Shown one piece after another: positions 1 to 5,228 of a stretch of DNA of 5,228 nt. The number at the start of each line of letters is the position of its first letter. Within the stretch, counting starts at the first letter, position 1. The stretch lies in the NCBI GenBank assembly GCA_019090845.1, contig JAHRVD010000128.1, positions 1 through 5,228 on the forward strand, written 5' to 3'. Below the pieces are notes generated by a model that was not told the DNA's origin, did no database searches, and saw only the letters and a program-made list of their open reading frames with translations. This stretch comes from Marinosulfonomonas sp. GTDB lineage: Bacteria; Pseudomonadota; Alphaproteobacteria; Rhodobacterales; Rhodobacteraceae. The position numbers and the translations under genes are program-made.

Positions 1-1584
1 CCGGTTGGTCACCGTGATTTTCGGGCCGCCGTCAGCCGTGGCGTCCCAGACCAGATAGGAATAGGTGCGCCCGTCCTGAAAGCAACGATCGGTGCCGGTC
101 TGTTCGGGCGATCCGATCAGACCCGAGGCATCGACAATGCCCGCGATACGCATTTCGGCGACCAGTTCGATAATGCCAGAGCCGCAGATGCCGGTAATGC
201 CGGTGGCGGCGATGGCCTGTTCAAATCCGGGTTCATCTGACCAGATGTCAGAGCCGATAACCTGCAAGCGCGGCAGTTTTGTTGCCGGGTCAATCCGGGC
301 GCGTTCAATGGCGCCGGGTGCAGCACGCTGGCCGCTGGAAATCTGTGCGCCCTCAAAGGCGGGGCCTGTGGGGGACGAGCAGGCCAGCACCTTTTCGGTG
401 TTGCCCAGCAGGATTTCGGCGTTGGTGCCCACATCCACAACCAGCATCAGGTCGCGCGATTTATAAGGCGCTTCGGACAGGGCGACAGCGGCGGCGTCGG
501 CCCCCACATGGCCTGCGATGCAGGGCAGGATATAGGTGCGAGCCCCCGGATGCAGCCCAAGTTCCAGCGCTGCGGCCTTTAGGTTTAGCGCGTCCGATGT
601 GGCCAGCGCAAAGGGCGCCTGACCCAGTTCAAACGGATCGATCCCAAGCAACAGGTGGTGCATCACCGGGTTGCACACGATCACACTGTCAAGGATCAGG
701 TCAGGTTCGATCTTTGCCTCAATCGCGACTTCGCCAACCAGATCGGCCATCGCCAGCCGCACGGCAGCGGTCATTTCGTCGGCACCACCCTTGTTCATCA
801 TCGAATAGCTGACCCGGCTCATCAGGTCTTCGCCAAAGCGGATTTGCGGGTTCATGATACCCGATGAGGCGACGACTTCGCCGCTTTGCAGATCACACAG
901 GTGGGCGGCGATTGTGGTTGAGCCAAGGTCAATTGCCAGCCCAAAGATCGAGCCTTCGTGAAATCCGGGCCAAATCCGGGTGATGCGGGGGCGGGGGTCA
1001 CTATCGCTGTGATGCACAGCGCAGGTCAATTTCCAATCGCCTTTGCGCAGGGTCGGCTGCAAAGCCTGCAGGATATGCAGATCGGCGTCGACATCCTGCA
1101 GTTGCCATTGATCGCGCAGGGCTGCTGCCAGCCGTTCAAGATCGCCGGACGGGTCGTGCATGTCCGGTTCTGCCACCTCGACATAATAAAGCCGGACAGC
1201 GGGGGCCATGGTGATATCGCGAACCTCGGCGCGCTTGCGCACGACTTGTTTGTGCAGCTGGCTTTCGGGCGGCACGTCGATCACGATGTCACCCTGCACT
1301 GTGGCCTGACAGCCCAAACGGCGCCCCGTTTTTAGGCCGCGAATTTTGTCATAACGGGCCTCGACCTCGTTAAATGGCGACAGCGCGGTTTCCTTGACCT
1401 GCACGCCGTGCTTCGGAAAGTCGCCAAATGACGGCGTGATCTGGCATTTGCTGCAAATGCCCCGCCCGCCGCACACACTGTCCAGATCCACGCCAAGCTG
1501 GCGTGCGGCCGTCAGGATCGGCGTGCCAACGGGAAAGTGGCCACGCTGGCCGGAAGGGGTAAAGATAACAAGCGGATCGCTCAT
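1..1584 (-). CDS. RACo-type reductive activator of corrinoid proteins, 3' end cut by the window
   Basis: Predicted cytoplasmic protein that uses ATP and a low-potential electron to reduce inactive cob(II)alamin in a corrinoid methyl-transfer protein back to cob(I)alamin. An open frame of 528 codons runs from an ATG at 1584 to the left edge with no stop. Residues 1-95 form a plant-type [2Fe-2S] ferredoxin domain: C38, C44 and C47 (CGGRGICSKC) plus C92 (RLGCQA). After a linker comes an actin-like (ASKHA) ATPase part with phosphate-1 motif DLGSTT from residue 219, phosphate-2 motif DVGTNAE from 384 and adenosine motif GICGSG from 465. This order (N-terminal 2Fe-2S, then linker, middle and C-terminal RACo domains, the old DUF4445) fits RACo. 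RamA differs in carrying C-terminal 4Fe-4S clusters. Family members are usually over 600 residues, so roughly 100 or more are missing. GAGG lies 5 bases upstream of the start. The methyltransferase and MetF genes in the same window support the assignment. Seen: motifs. Inferred: partner and substrate. Confidence 0.9.
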   Translation of the reverse strand, partial: MSDPLVIFTPSGQRGHFPVGTPILTAARQLGVDLDSVCGGRGICSKCQITPSFGDFPKHGVQVKETALSPFNEVEARYDKIRGLKTGRRLGCQATVQGDIVIDVPPESQLHKQVVRKRAEVRDITMAPAVRLYYVEVAEPDMHDPSGDLERLAAALRDQWQLQDVDADLHILQALQPTLRKGDWKLTCAVHHSDSDPRPRITRIWPGFHEGSIFGLAIDLGSTTIAAHLCDLQSGEVVASSGIMNPQIRFGEDLMSRVSYSMMNKGGADEMTAAVRLAMADLVGEVAIEAKIEPDLILDSVIVCNPVMHHLLLGIDPFELGQAPFALATSDALNLKAAALELGLHPGARTYILPCIAGHVGADAAAVALSEAPYKSRDLMLVVDVGTNAEILLGNTEKVLACSSPTGPAFEGAQISSGQRAAPGAIERARIDPATKLPRLQVIGSDIWSDEPGFEQAIAATGITGICGSGIIELVAEMRIAGIVDASGLIGSPEQTGTDRCFQDGRTYSYLVWDATADGGPKITVTNR

Positions 1585-1589
1585 ATGCG

Positions 1590-1593
1590 CCTC
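1590..1593 (-). promoter_or_regulatory. Ribosome binding site of the corrinoid activator gene
   Basis: On the minus strand GAGG sits 5 bases before the ATG at 1584 and supports that start. The 75-base gap to the upstream membrane-protein gene shows no convincing terminator, so the activator may be read from the same transcript. Confidence 0.5.
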
Positions 1594-1659
1594 AAAAGAT
1601 TATTGCCGGCAACCATAGCGAAAACCGTGGTGTGTGAAAGGGCATGTGTGGGGGCTTGA

Positions 1660-2340
1660 TCAGGTGAACAATTCGATCCCGAAAAACCAGATCAATAGCG
1701 GCACCGGCGATACCGCCAGCGCGATTGTGACCAGCGTCGCAGTCGGGGTGAATATCCGGCTTAGCCCAGCCACCATGCAAATGCCGCCGCCGCCGCCAAC
1801 AATGGAATTGCCCGGAATGTTGATGACCGCCGCCAAGCCCAGATATCGCCATTTGATCAAGCGGTGACCAAGCCAGTCAGGCAGGCGTTCGCACATCAGA
1901 TCTATCCTTTGTTGTGGCGTCATCGCCTGAACCGAGCCGACAAATCCGGCCACCGAGCGTAGCCGCAAATCAAGCAGCGTCCTTTGCAACCAATGCTTGG
2001 GCATATATCGGCCAATCAGGTAAGCCAGCGACAAGCCCAGCACGGTGGCAACGTAAACATAAGGCGCAATCGGGGCGCCCCGAAGCAGCAGCAGCGACAG
2101 GCCCAGCTCGATGCCCGGCACGAATGGCACGGCGATCAAAACTGAATACGACAGCAATAAGAGCGCGACCAGCGACGTCAGCATTATCGACTGAGATGTC
2201 GGTGACAGGGTTTGCGATTTCACCATCACCCAGCCCATCAACAGATGAACGCCGTAAGCAATGGCTAAAATTACAGCGATGCGAAATACAATGCGGGGCA
2301 GAGAGCGCAGCAATGGCGGCGGGTTGTATTGCTGTGTCAT
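1660..2340 (-). CDS. Multi-pass inner-membrane protein, possibly VTT/DedA-like
   Basis: Protein of 226 residues, mostly hydrophobic. Likely membrane segments lie at about residues 17-40, 52-73, 78-87 (short, possibly re-entrant), 92-111, 165-190 and 200-222. The pattern VPFVPGIELG (71-80) followed by YLIGRY (107-112), then a polar loop (about 112-164) and INIPGNS (173-179), resembles the VTT (DedA/TVP38/SNARE-associated) fold, where conserved Pro-Gly re-entrant loops flank a helix with a GR motif. Known family members include lipid scramblases and membrane-homeostasis proteins. I am not certain of membership. A run of five glycines (182-186) follows the second Pro-Gly element. The ATG at 2340 is chosen because the frame upstream of it runs antiparallel-free but overlaps the coding part of the cytochrome gene in another frame, and a GGGGA lies about ten bases upstream. 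It follows the cytochrome c gene by 79 bases on the same strand, so the two may be co-transcribed. No role in methyl transfer can be read from the sequence. Confidence 0.75.
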   Translation of the reverse strand: MTQQYNPPPLLRSLPRIVFRIAVILAIAYGVHLLMGWVMVKSQTLSPTSQSIMLTSLVALLLLSYSVLIAVPFVPGIELGLSLLLLRGAPIAPYVYVATVLGLSLAYLIGRYMPKHWLQRTLLDLRLRSVAGFVGSVQAMTPQQRIDLMCERLPDWLGHRLIKWRYLGLAAVINIPGNSIVGGGGGICMVAGLSRIFTPTATLVTIALAVSPVPLLIWFFGIELFT

Positions 2341-2419
2341 GCGCTGGTCCCCGTTCCCATTGCCCCATGGTGGGGCCGGAACGCGCGTGGTGCAATAACC
2401 AATTAACCGTCGTTGAAAC

Positions 2420-3100
2420 TCAGGATTTATGTGAACTCCAGCCGCAGCGATCAAACTCGGCGTATTCCAGCATTTCTTCGGCTGTTCCGGTGGCGATGAT
2501 GCGCGAACATCCTTCAAACCCATCCGGGTCCGCAAAAACGCTGACGATCCCGTCGCTGGCAGCTGTTCCTTGTGCACAAAGACGCTCACCCGGTGCAAGA
2601 TCGCCGGTCTGACGCGCCCCTTCGCGCGTTTCAGTGGCGAAAAACCGCGATTGCGCGGACGCGTTCACGATACAAAAACCATCCTTGGCCACCTCAGCGG
2701 CCGCTGTTGAAAAACTGCCCAGATAGGCAATCACTGCCTGCCGGTCGCCGGGCTTTTTTAGCTTGAGCGTCATTTTGGCCCTTGCCTTTGGGTCATCCAA
2801 CAGAGCGCGCAGGTATTTGCTTGGATCTTGCAGGTATTCAAAAATGGTTTCTGAAGTCCAGACCAGCCCGGCAGCATTCGCCGCCAGCATGGATTCGGAA
2901 TATTTGAAGTCCCCGACACTGCCTGCCGGGCGGCCGATCACACCGGTCAGGATTGGGCCGATTTTGTTTTTGGCACCCACGCCGATCTGATGGCAGGCTT
3001 TGCATTTCTTGAATATCTTTTCGCCGTCCGCCACGCTTTGGGCCGACAACGGCGTGCCAAGCATGGCCGTCATGGCGGCGATTATCAGGGTCGTTTTCAT
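2420..3100 (-). CDS. Exported class I cytochrome c with an extra C-terminal four-cysteine domain
   Basis: Protein of 226 residues, probably periplasmic. A Sec signal peptide covers residues 1-20 (Lys at 2, hydrophobic core, LSA before Q21). Residues 21-130 form a mono-heme cytochrome c2-like domain: CKACH at 33-37 attaches heme with H37 as proximal ligand, GP at 48-49 is the usual post-heme element, W81 sits in the typical conserved place, and K109-M110 before the final helix (AVIAYL, 122-127) supplies the likely Met ligand. The ordinary domain ends near residue 132. About 95 more residues follow, with cysteines C143, C175, C198 and C219, aromatic residues and a FDRCGW end. There is no second CXXCH, so this part is not a second heme domain, and I do not recognise it. 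The ATG at 3100 is chosen over one 27 bases upstream because GGAGG precedes it by 5 bases and the signal peptide begins there. It is divergent from the P460-like gene, and electron exchange between the two is plausible but inferred. Confidence 0.88.
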   Translation of the reverse strand: MKTTLIIAAMTAMLGTPLSAQSVADGEKIFKKCKACHQIGVGAKNKIGPILTGVIGRPAGSVGDFKYSESMLAANAAGLVWTSETIFEYLQDPSKYLRALLDDPKARAKMTLKLKKPGDRQAVIAYLGSFSTAAAEVAKDGFCIVNASAQSRFFATETREGARQTGDLAPGERLCAQGTAASDGIVSVFADPDGFEGCSRIIATGTAEEMLEYAEFDRCGWSSHKS

Positions 3101-3105
3101 CGCGT

Positions 3106-3110
3106 CCTCC
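3106..3110 (-). promoter_or_regulatory. Strong ribosome binding site of the cytochrome c gene
   Basis: A perfect GGAGG on the minus strand, 5 bases before the ATG at 3100. It decides the start: the upstream in-frame ATG at 3127 would add a charged stretch before the signal peptide. Confidence 0.75.
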
Positions 3111-3143
3111 GGAACTTTCCTCAACACTCAGATGCATGGGCGA

Positions 3144-3157
3144 TTGTGTCGAATCAA
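3144..3157. promoter_or_regulatory. Candidate Crp/Fnr-family operator between divergent cytochrome genes
   Basis: TTGTGTCGAATCAA has the spacing of the Fnr/FnrL/Dnr consensus TTGAT-N4-ATCAA. The right half-site is perfect and the left half has two mismatches, so 8 of 10 positions match. It lies in the 172-base gap between the divergent heme-protein genes, centred about 50 bases from the cytochrome c ATG and about 122 bases from the P460 ATG. The position would suit oxygen- or NO-dependent control, but no clear -35/-10 pair could be placed on either side, so this remains a candidate. Confidence 0.35.
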
Positions 3158-3259
3158 GATATCACACGATCCGCTCACCACTTTGTCAGGCGGAAGTTAC
3201 CGCAGTTGCGGCCGGTTCGGGGTAAGCATGCGCAAGAGCATTTTGACCAAAATTGAAAC

Positions 3260-3265
3260 GGGAGA
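3260..3265 (+). promoter_or_regulatory. Ribosome binding site of the P460-like gene
   Basis: GGGAGA, 7 bases before the ATG at 3273, directly ahead of a clear signal peptide. The frame stays open further upstream to about position 3000, but that part covers the divergent promoter region and the opposite-strand cytochrome gene, so 3273 is the real start. Confidence 0.7.
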
Positions 3266-3272
3266 CAGTACT

Positions 3273-3812
3273 ATGAAAAAATTGATTGCCGCTGGTGCTT
3301 TGGCACTGGGGATGCTTGGCGCACCTGTAATTGCTCAGGATTCGCCTTTTGGCACTGACGCTGATGCAGATTACGCCGCCCTTGTATGGGACGTGATGGT
3401 ATCGTCGGGATTTGCCGGTGAAAATGGCGTGATGACGGTGCCCTATGATGGCGCGCCGCCCCACGGTATGATGCTTGAAACCTTTTACACAAAGGCCACC
3501 ATCAAGGGGCATACCGGCGATCTGGTGATTAAGCGTAATTATGGCCCCGAGGGTGTCGATGGCTCTATGATCCTGGCCGATCCGGCAAAGCATCTGGGGG
3601 CTGTGACGGTGATGTTCCGCCGCGAGGCCGGCTATGACGCGGACAACGCCAACTGGTTCTGGATCAAATTCCTGCCCGATGGCTCGCTGGACAAAAACCC
3701 CAAAGGTATGCGTCTGGCCGGACGGGTCGCCAAGGGGGCTGATGTCGGCTGTATTGCGTGTCATTCAAACGAGGACGACTATCTGTTCACCACGGACCAC
3801 ATCACGCAATAA
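3273..3812 (+). CDS. Cytochrome P460-like periplasmic mono-heme protein
   Basis: Protein of 179 residues. Residues 1-21 are a Sec signal peptide (MKK, hydrophobic core, VIA before Q22). The mature part fits the cytochrome P460 / cytochrome c'-beta fold: a beta-rich body with VIKRNYGPEG (85-94), VMFRRE (113-118), GYDADNANWFWIKF (120-133), then PDG (135-137), a glycine-rich link and a C-terminal heme site CIACH (160-164) with H164 as proximal ligand. The heme site close to the C terminus is typical of this family and unlike class I cytochromes. Known P460 enzymes oxidise hydroxylamine or NO with a heme cross-linked to a lysine; c'-beta relatives bind NO without the cross-link. Several lysines (K74, K78, K87, K132) are candidates, but I cannot say which, if any, is the cross-linking one, so enzyme versus NO-binding protein is open. 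It is divergent from a c-type cytochrome, which could be its electron partner, and ends at a strong terminator. Confidence 0.85.
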   Translation: MKKLIAAGALALGMLGAPVIAQDSPFGTDADADYAALVWDVMVSSGFAGENGVMTVPYDGAPPHGMMLETFYTKATIKGHTGDLVIKRNYGPEGVDGSMILADPAKHLGAVTVMFRREAGYDADNANWFWIKFLPDGSLDKNPKGMRLAGRVAKGADVGCIACHSNEDDYLFTTDHITQ

Positions 3813-3834
3813 GGCGCGATGCGTTGCAAAATTT

Positions 3835-3865
3835 AACGGGCGGCCTGTCTGGGTCGCCCGTTTTT
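3835..3865 (+). terminator. Rho-independent terminator between convergent genes
   Basis: A GC-rich stem starts 22 bases after the P460 stop. AACGGGCGGCC (3835-3845) pairs with GGTCGCCCGTT (3852-3862), 11 pairs including one G-U, around the six-base loop 3846-3851. T residues run from 3861 to 3865. On the other strand the stem is followed by a broken T-rich stretch (TTAAATTTT), so it may also stop the convergent methyltransferase transcript, whose stop codon is 18 bases away. Confidence 0.88.
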
Positions 3866-3882
3866 GGTTCGATTGTGGCGAG

Positions 3883-4842
3883 TTAACTGCGCCGCCGCCG
3901 GCGTCCACCCCGGCCACGCCCACTTGCCGCGGCGGCCTGACTGGCCTGAGCAAAAGGCGTGCCTTCGTTCACGGCGTCCAGAACCCGGCTGAAGCCAATC
4001 CACTCGCTGCCATTGGCGTCATGGTTCATCAGGAAATTGGCGGCCCGGATCGCTTCCATTTCCACCGGCCGGATCGGGTTCATGATCGCGCTGGTCATGC
4101 CGGCACCAATCGCCATTGGCAAAAACGCCGCGTTAATGCCGTGCCGGTGCGGCAGGCCAAATGAGATATTGGATGCCCCACAAGTCGTGTTCACCCCCAG
4201 TTCATCGCGCAAGCGGCGCACCAGCGTAAATAACTGCTGCCCGGCTGTCGCCATCGCGCCAACCGGCATCGCCAGCGGATCAACCACGATATCATGGGCC
4301 GGGATGCCAAAGTCGGCGGCCCGTTCGACGATTTTCTTAGCCACCGCAAAGCGCACATCCGGGTCTTCGGAGATACCGCTGTCGTCATTGGAAATCGCAA
4401 CCACCGGCACGTTGTATTTTTTGACCAGCGGCAGGATCGCTTCCAGCCGGTCCTCTTCACCGGTGACAGAGTTCAGCAACGGCCGCCCCTCGGCCACGGC
4501 TAACCCGGCCTCAAGTGCTGCCGGAACCGAGCTGTCGATACATAAAGGCACATCTACAAGCCCTTGAACAACCTGAATAACTTTGGTCATCAAGGGGGGT
4601 TCTGTTTCATTCGGGTTGGGGTTGGAATTGTAAACAACGCCCGCATTCACATCGAGCACCATTGCCCCGCAGGCAACCTGTTCCAGCGCATCCTTTTCCA
4701 CGGTCGAAAAATCGCCCGCTTCCAGTTCCGCGGCCAGCTTTTTGCGCCCGGTTGGATTGATACGCTCGCCGATCACGCAAAAGGGTTCGTCAAAACCAAT
4801 AACAACGGTTTTGGATTTGGATTCGAGCACTGTGCGGGTCAT
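3883..4842 (-). CDS. Methyltetrahydrofolate:corrinoid methyltransferase (pterin-binding, AcsE/MetH type)
   Basis: Cytoplasmic enzyme of 319 residues predicted to move a methyl group between tetrahydrofolate and a corrinoid protein. It has the TIM-barrel pterin-binding (dihydropteroate synthase-like) domain at about residues 15-290. Motifs in order are IGERINPTGR (24-33), LDVNAG (63-68, D64), IDSS (102-105), NSVTGE (124-129), ISNDDSG (150-156), DPLA (188-191) and GASNISFGLPHR (222-233). The SN-SFG-P-R motif is diagnostic of methyl-THF methyltransferases as opposed to folate-synthesis enzymes; N225 probably matches the AcsE asparagine that contacts pterin N5. The barrel ends near 295, and a tail ASGRGRGGRRRRRS (306-319) follows, which AcsE lacks. 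Its ATG is 11 bases after the MetF stop with only a weak GAAAGA-type binding site, so translational coupling is likely. No B12-binding domain is fused, so a separate corrinoid protein is expected nearby. In an aerobe the likely direction is methyl-corrinoid to methyl-THF, then oxidation through MetF. Confidence 0.92.
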   Translation of the reverse strand: MTRTVLESKSKTVVIGFDEPFCVIGERINPTGRKKLAAELEAGDFSTVEKDALEQVACGAMVLDVNAGVVYNSNPNPNETEPPLMTKVIQVVQGLVDVPLCIDSSVPAALEAGLAVAEGRPLLNSVTGEEDRLEAILPLVKKYNVPVVAISNDDSGISEDPDVRFAVAKKIVERAADFGIPAHDIVVDPLAMPVGAMATAGQQLFTLVRRLRDELGVNTTCGASNISFGLPHRHGINAAFLPMAIGAGMTSAIMNPIRPVEMEAIRAANFLMNHDANGSEWIGFSRVLDAVNEGTPFAQASQAAAASGRGRGGRRRRRS

Positions 4843-4853
4843 GATTGCGTCTT

Positions 4854-5228
4854 TCAGGAAATGTTGGCCGGTGCGGTCGCAGCGCCGCCGTGGGCAATGG
4901 CCCAGTTGGCGTTGGTTTTGATGCCGCCGAGCGGGAAAAAGTGAACCTGTTGAATGTTAAAGTCAGGGTTGGCCGCCTTATGGGCGGCCAGCTCTGCAAT
5001 GACAACAGTTGGTTCGTAGGGCAACACCAGTCTGGTCACATCCATTGCGCGTTTTTGCAGCACTTTCATCGACGGGCCAACGCCGCAGGCAATGGCGAAT
5101 TTGATCAGCGTTTGCAATCGGGCAGGGCCCGCCACGCCAATATGCACCGGCAGATCAATGCCCGCATCGGCGAGCGCGGTGACCCAGTCGATCACCGGTT
5201 TGGCCGCAAAACAAAACTGCGTCGCAAG
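4854..5228 (-). CDS. Methylenetetrahydrofolate reductase (MetF family), C-terminal part only
   Basis: The last 124 residues of a protein whose start lies beyond the right edge; the frame is open to the window end. The visible part begins LATQFCF, the conserved MetF barrel strand, followed by a helix, PVHIGVAGPA (a proline- and glycine-rich strand-turn typical of the MetF barrel), a segment ending GVGPS, and VHFFPLGG near the end, equivalent to the HFYTLN strand in other MetF proteins. Members interconvert methylene-THF and methyl-THF with FAD. In catabolic methyl-transfer loci the enzyme is thought to run toward methylene-THF, feeding the C1 oxidation route. It ends 11 bases before the methyltransferase gene, an operon-like arrangement. 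A GTG at 5195 within this frame is internal and not the start. The fragment is too short to tell a dedicated pathway MetF from the housekeeping one, though the tight pairing with the methyltransferase favours a dedicated copy. Confidence 0.85.
   Translation of the reverse strand, partial: LATQFCFAAKPVIDWVTALADAGIDLPVHIGVAGPARLQTLIKFAIACGVGPSMKVLQKRAMDVTRLVLPYEPTVVIAELAAHKAANPDFNIQQVHFFPLGGIKTNANWAIAHGGAATAPANIS

Noticed and set aside
279..812. Plus-strand open frame of 177 codons inside the activator gene
   Set aside because: Arg/Pro/Gly-rich translation typical of an antisense shadow in GC-rich DNA; the minus strand holds the conserved ATPase motifs.
1585..1659. Possible cobalamin riboswitch or promoter ahead of the activator gene
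   Set aside because: The gap is only 75 bases, too short for a cobalamin riboswitch, and no clear -35/-10 pair or B12 box is visible.
2341..2598. N-terminal extension of the membrane protein by 86 residues
   Set aside because: It would overlap the cytochrome c coding region in another frame on the same strand; the hydrophilic extension has no motif, and the ATG at 2340 has its own upstream GGGGA.
1914..2612. Long plus-strand open frame (232 codons) opposite the membrane protein and the cytochrome tail
   Set aside because: It is antisense to two better supported genes, has low-complexity Ser/Ala/Arg-rich composition, spans their intergenic gap and shows no ribosome binding site or recognisable motif.
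3197..3225. Nested inverted repeats (TTACC/GGTAA around CCGCA-GT-TGCGG) in the divergent gap, as a riboswitch or terminator
   Set aside because: Arms are only five bases, there is no T run, and no known riboswitch core (for example a B12 box) could be found.
3000..3272. N-terminal extension of the P460-like protein
   Set aside because: It crosses the divergent promoter gap and the start of the opposite-strand cytochrome gene and would bury a clean signal peptide.

Overview
The window looks like alphaproteobacterial chromosome, most likely Rhodobacteraceae/Roseobacter-type. This is inferred from the moderately high GC content, codon use, compact gene layout and protein style; no marker gene is present to prove it. 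It holds six protein genes, two of them cut by the window edges. There is no tRNA, rRNA, CRISPR array, insertion sequence or phage gene.

Right part (about 3883-5228, minus strand): the C-terminal 124 residues of a MetF-type methylenetetrahydrofolate reductase, followed 11 bases later by a complete AcsE/MetH-type methyltetrahydrofolate:corrinoid methyltransferase with an unusual arginine-rich tail. Left part (1-1584, minus strand): the first 528 residues of a RACo-type corrinoid activator, with an N-terminal [2Fe-2S] ferredoxin domain and an actin-like ATPase domain. It runs off the left edge. Together these three genes suggest a tetrahydrofolate- and corrinoid-dependent methyl-transfer pathway. 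In such pathways a substrate methyltransferase (often MttB-like) and a small B12-binding protein deliver methyl groups to tetrahydrofolate, MetF oxidises methyl-THF, and the activator rescues inactive cob(II)alamin. The substrate methyltransferase and corrinoid protein are not in this window, so the substrate cannot be named.

Middle part (1660-3865): an exported-redox and membrane island between the methyl-transfer genes. A cytochrome P460-like mono-heme protein (plus strand, 3273-3812) is divergent from a class I c-type cytochrome with an extra four-cysteine C-terminal domain (minus strand, 2420-3100). A multi-pass membrane protein, possibly of the VTT/DedA type (1660-2340), follows the cytochrome. 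The 172-base divergent gap carries a TTG-N8-CAA dyad resembling a Crp/Fnr-family (FnrL/Dnr) operator. A strong hairpin terminator at 3835-3865 separates the convergent P460 and methyltransferase genes.

The main point of interest is this neighbourhood: a predicted NO/hydroxylamine-type heme protein and a two-domain cytochrome set inside a locus for oxygen- and NO-sensitive corrinoid chemistry. The individual families are known. Any functional link between the two halves is inference.
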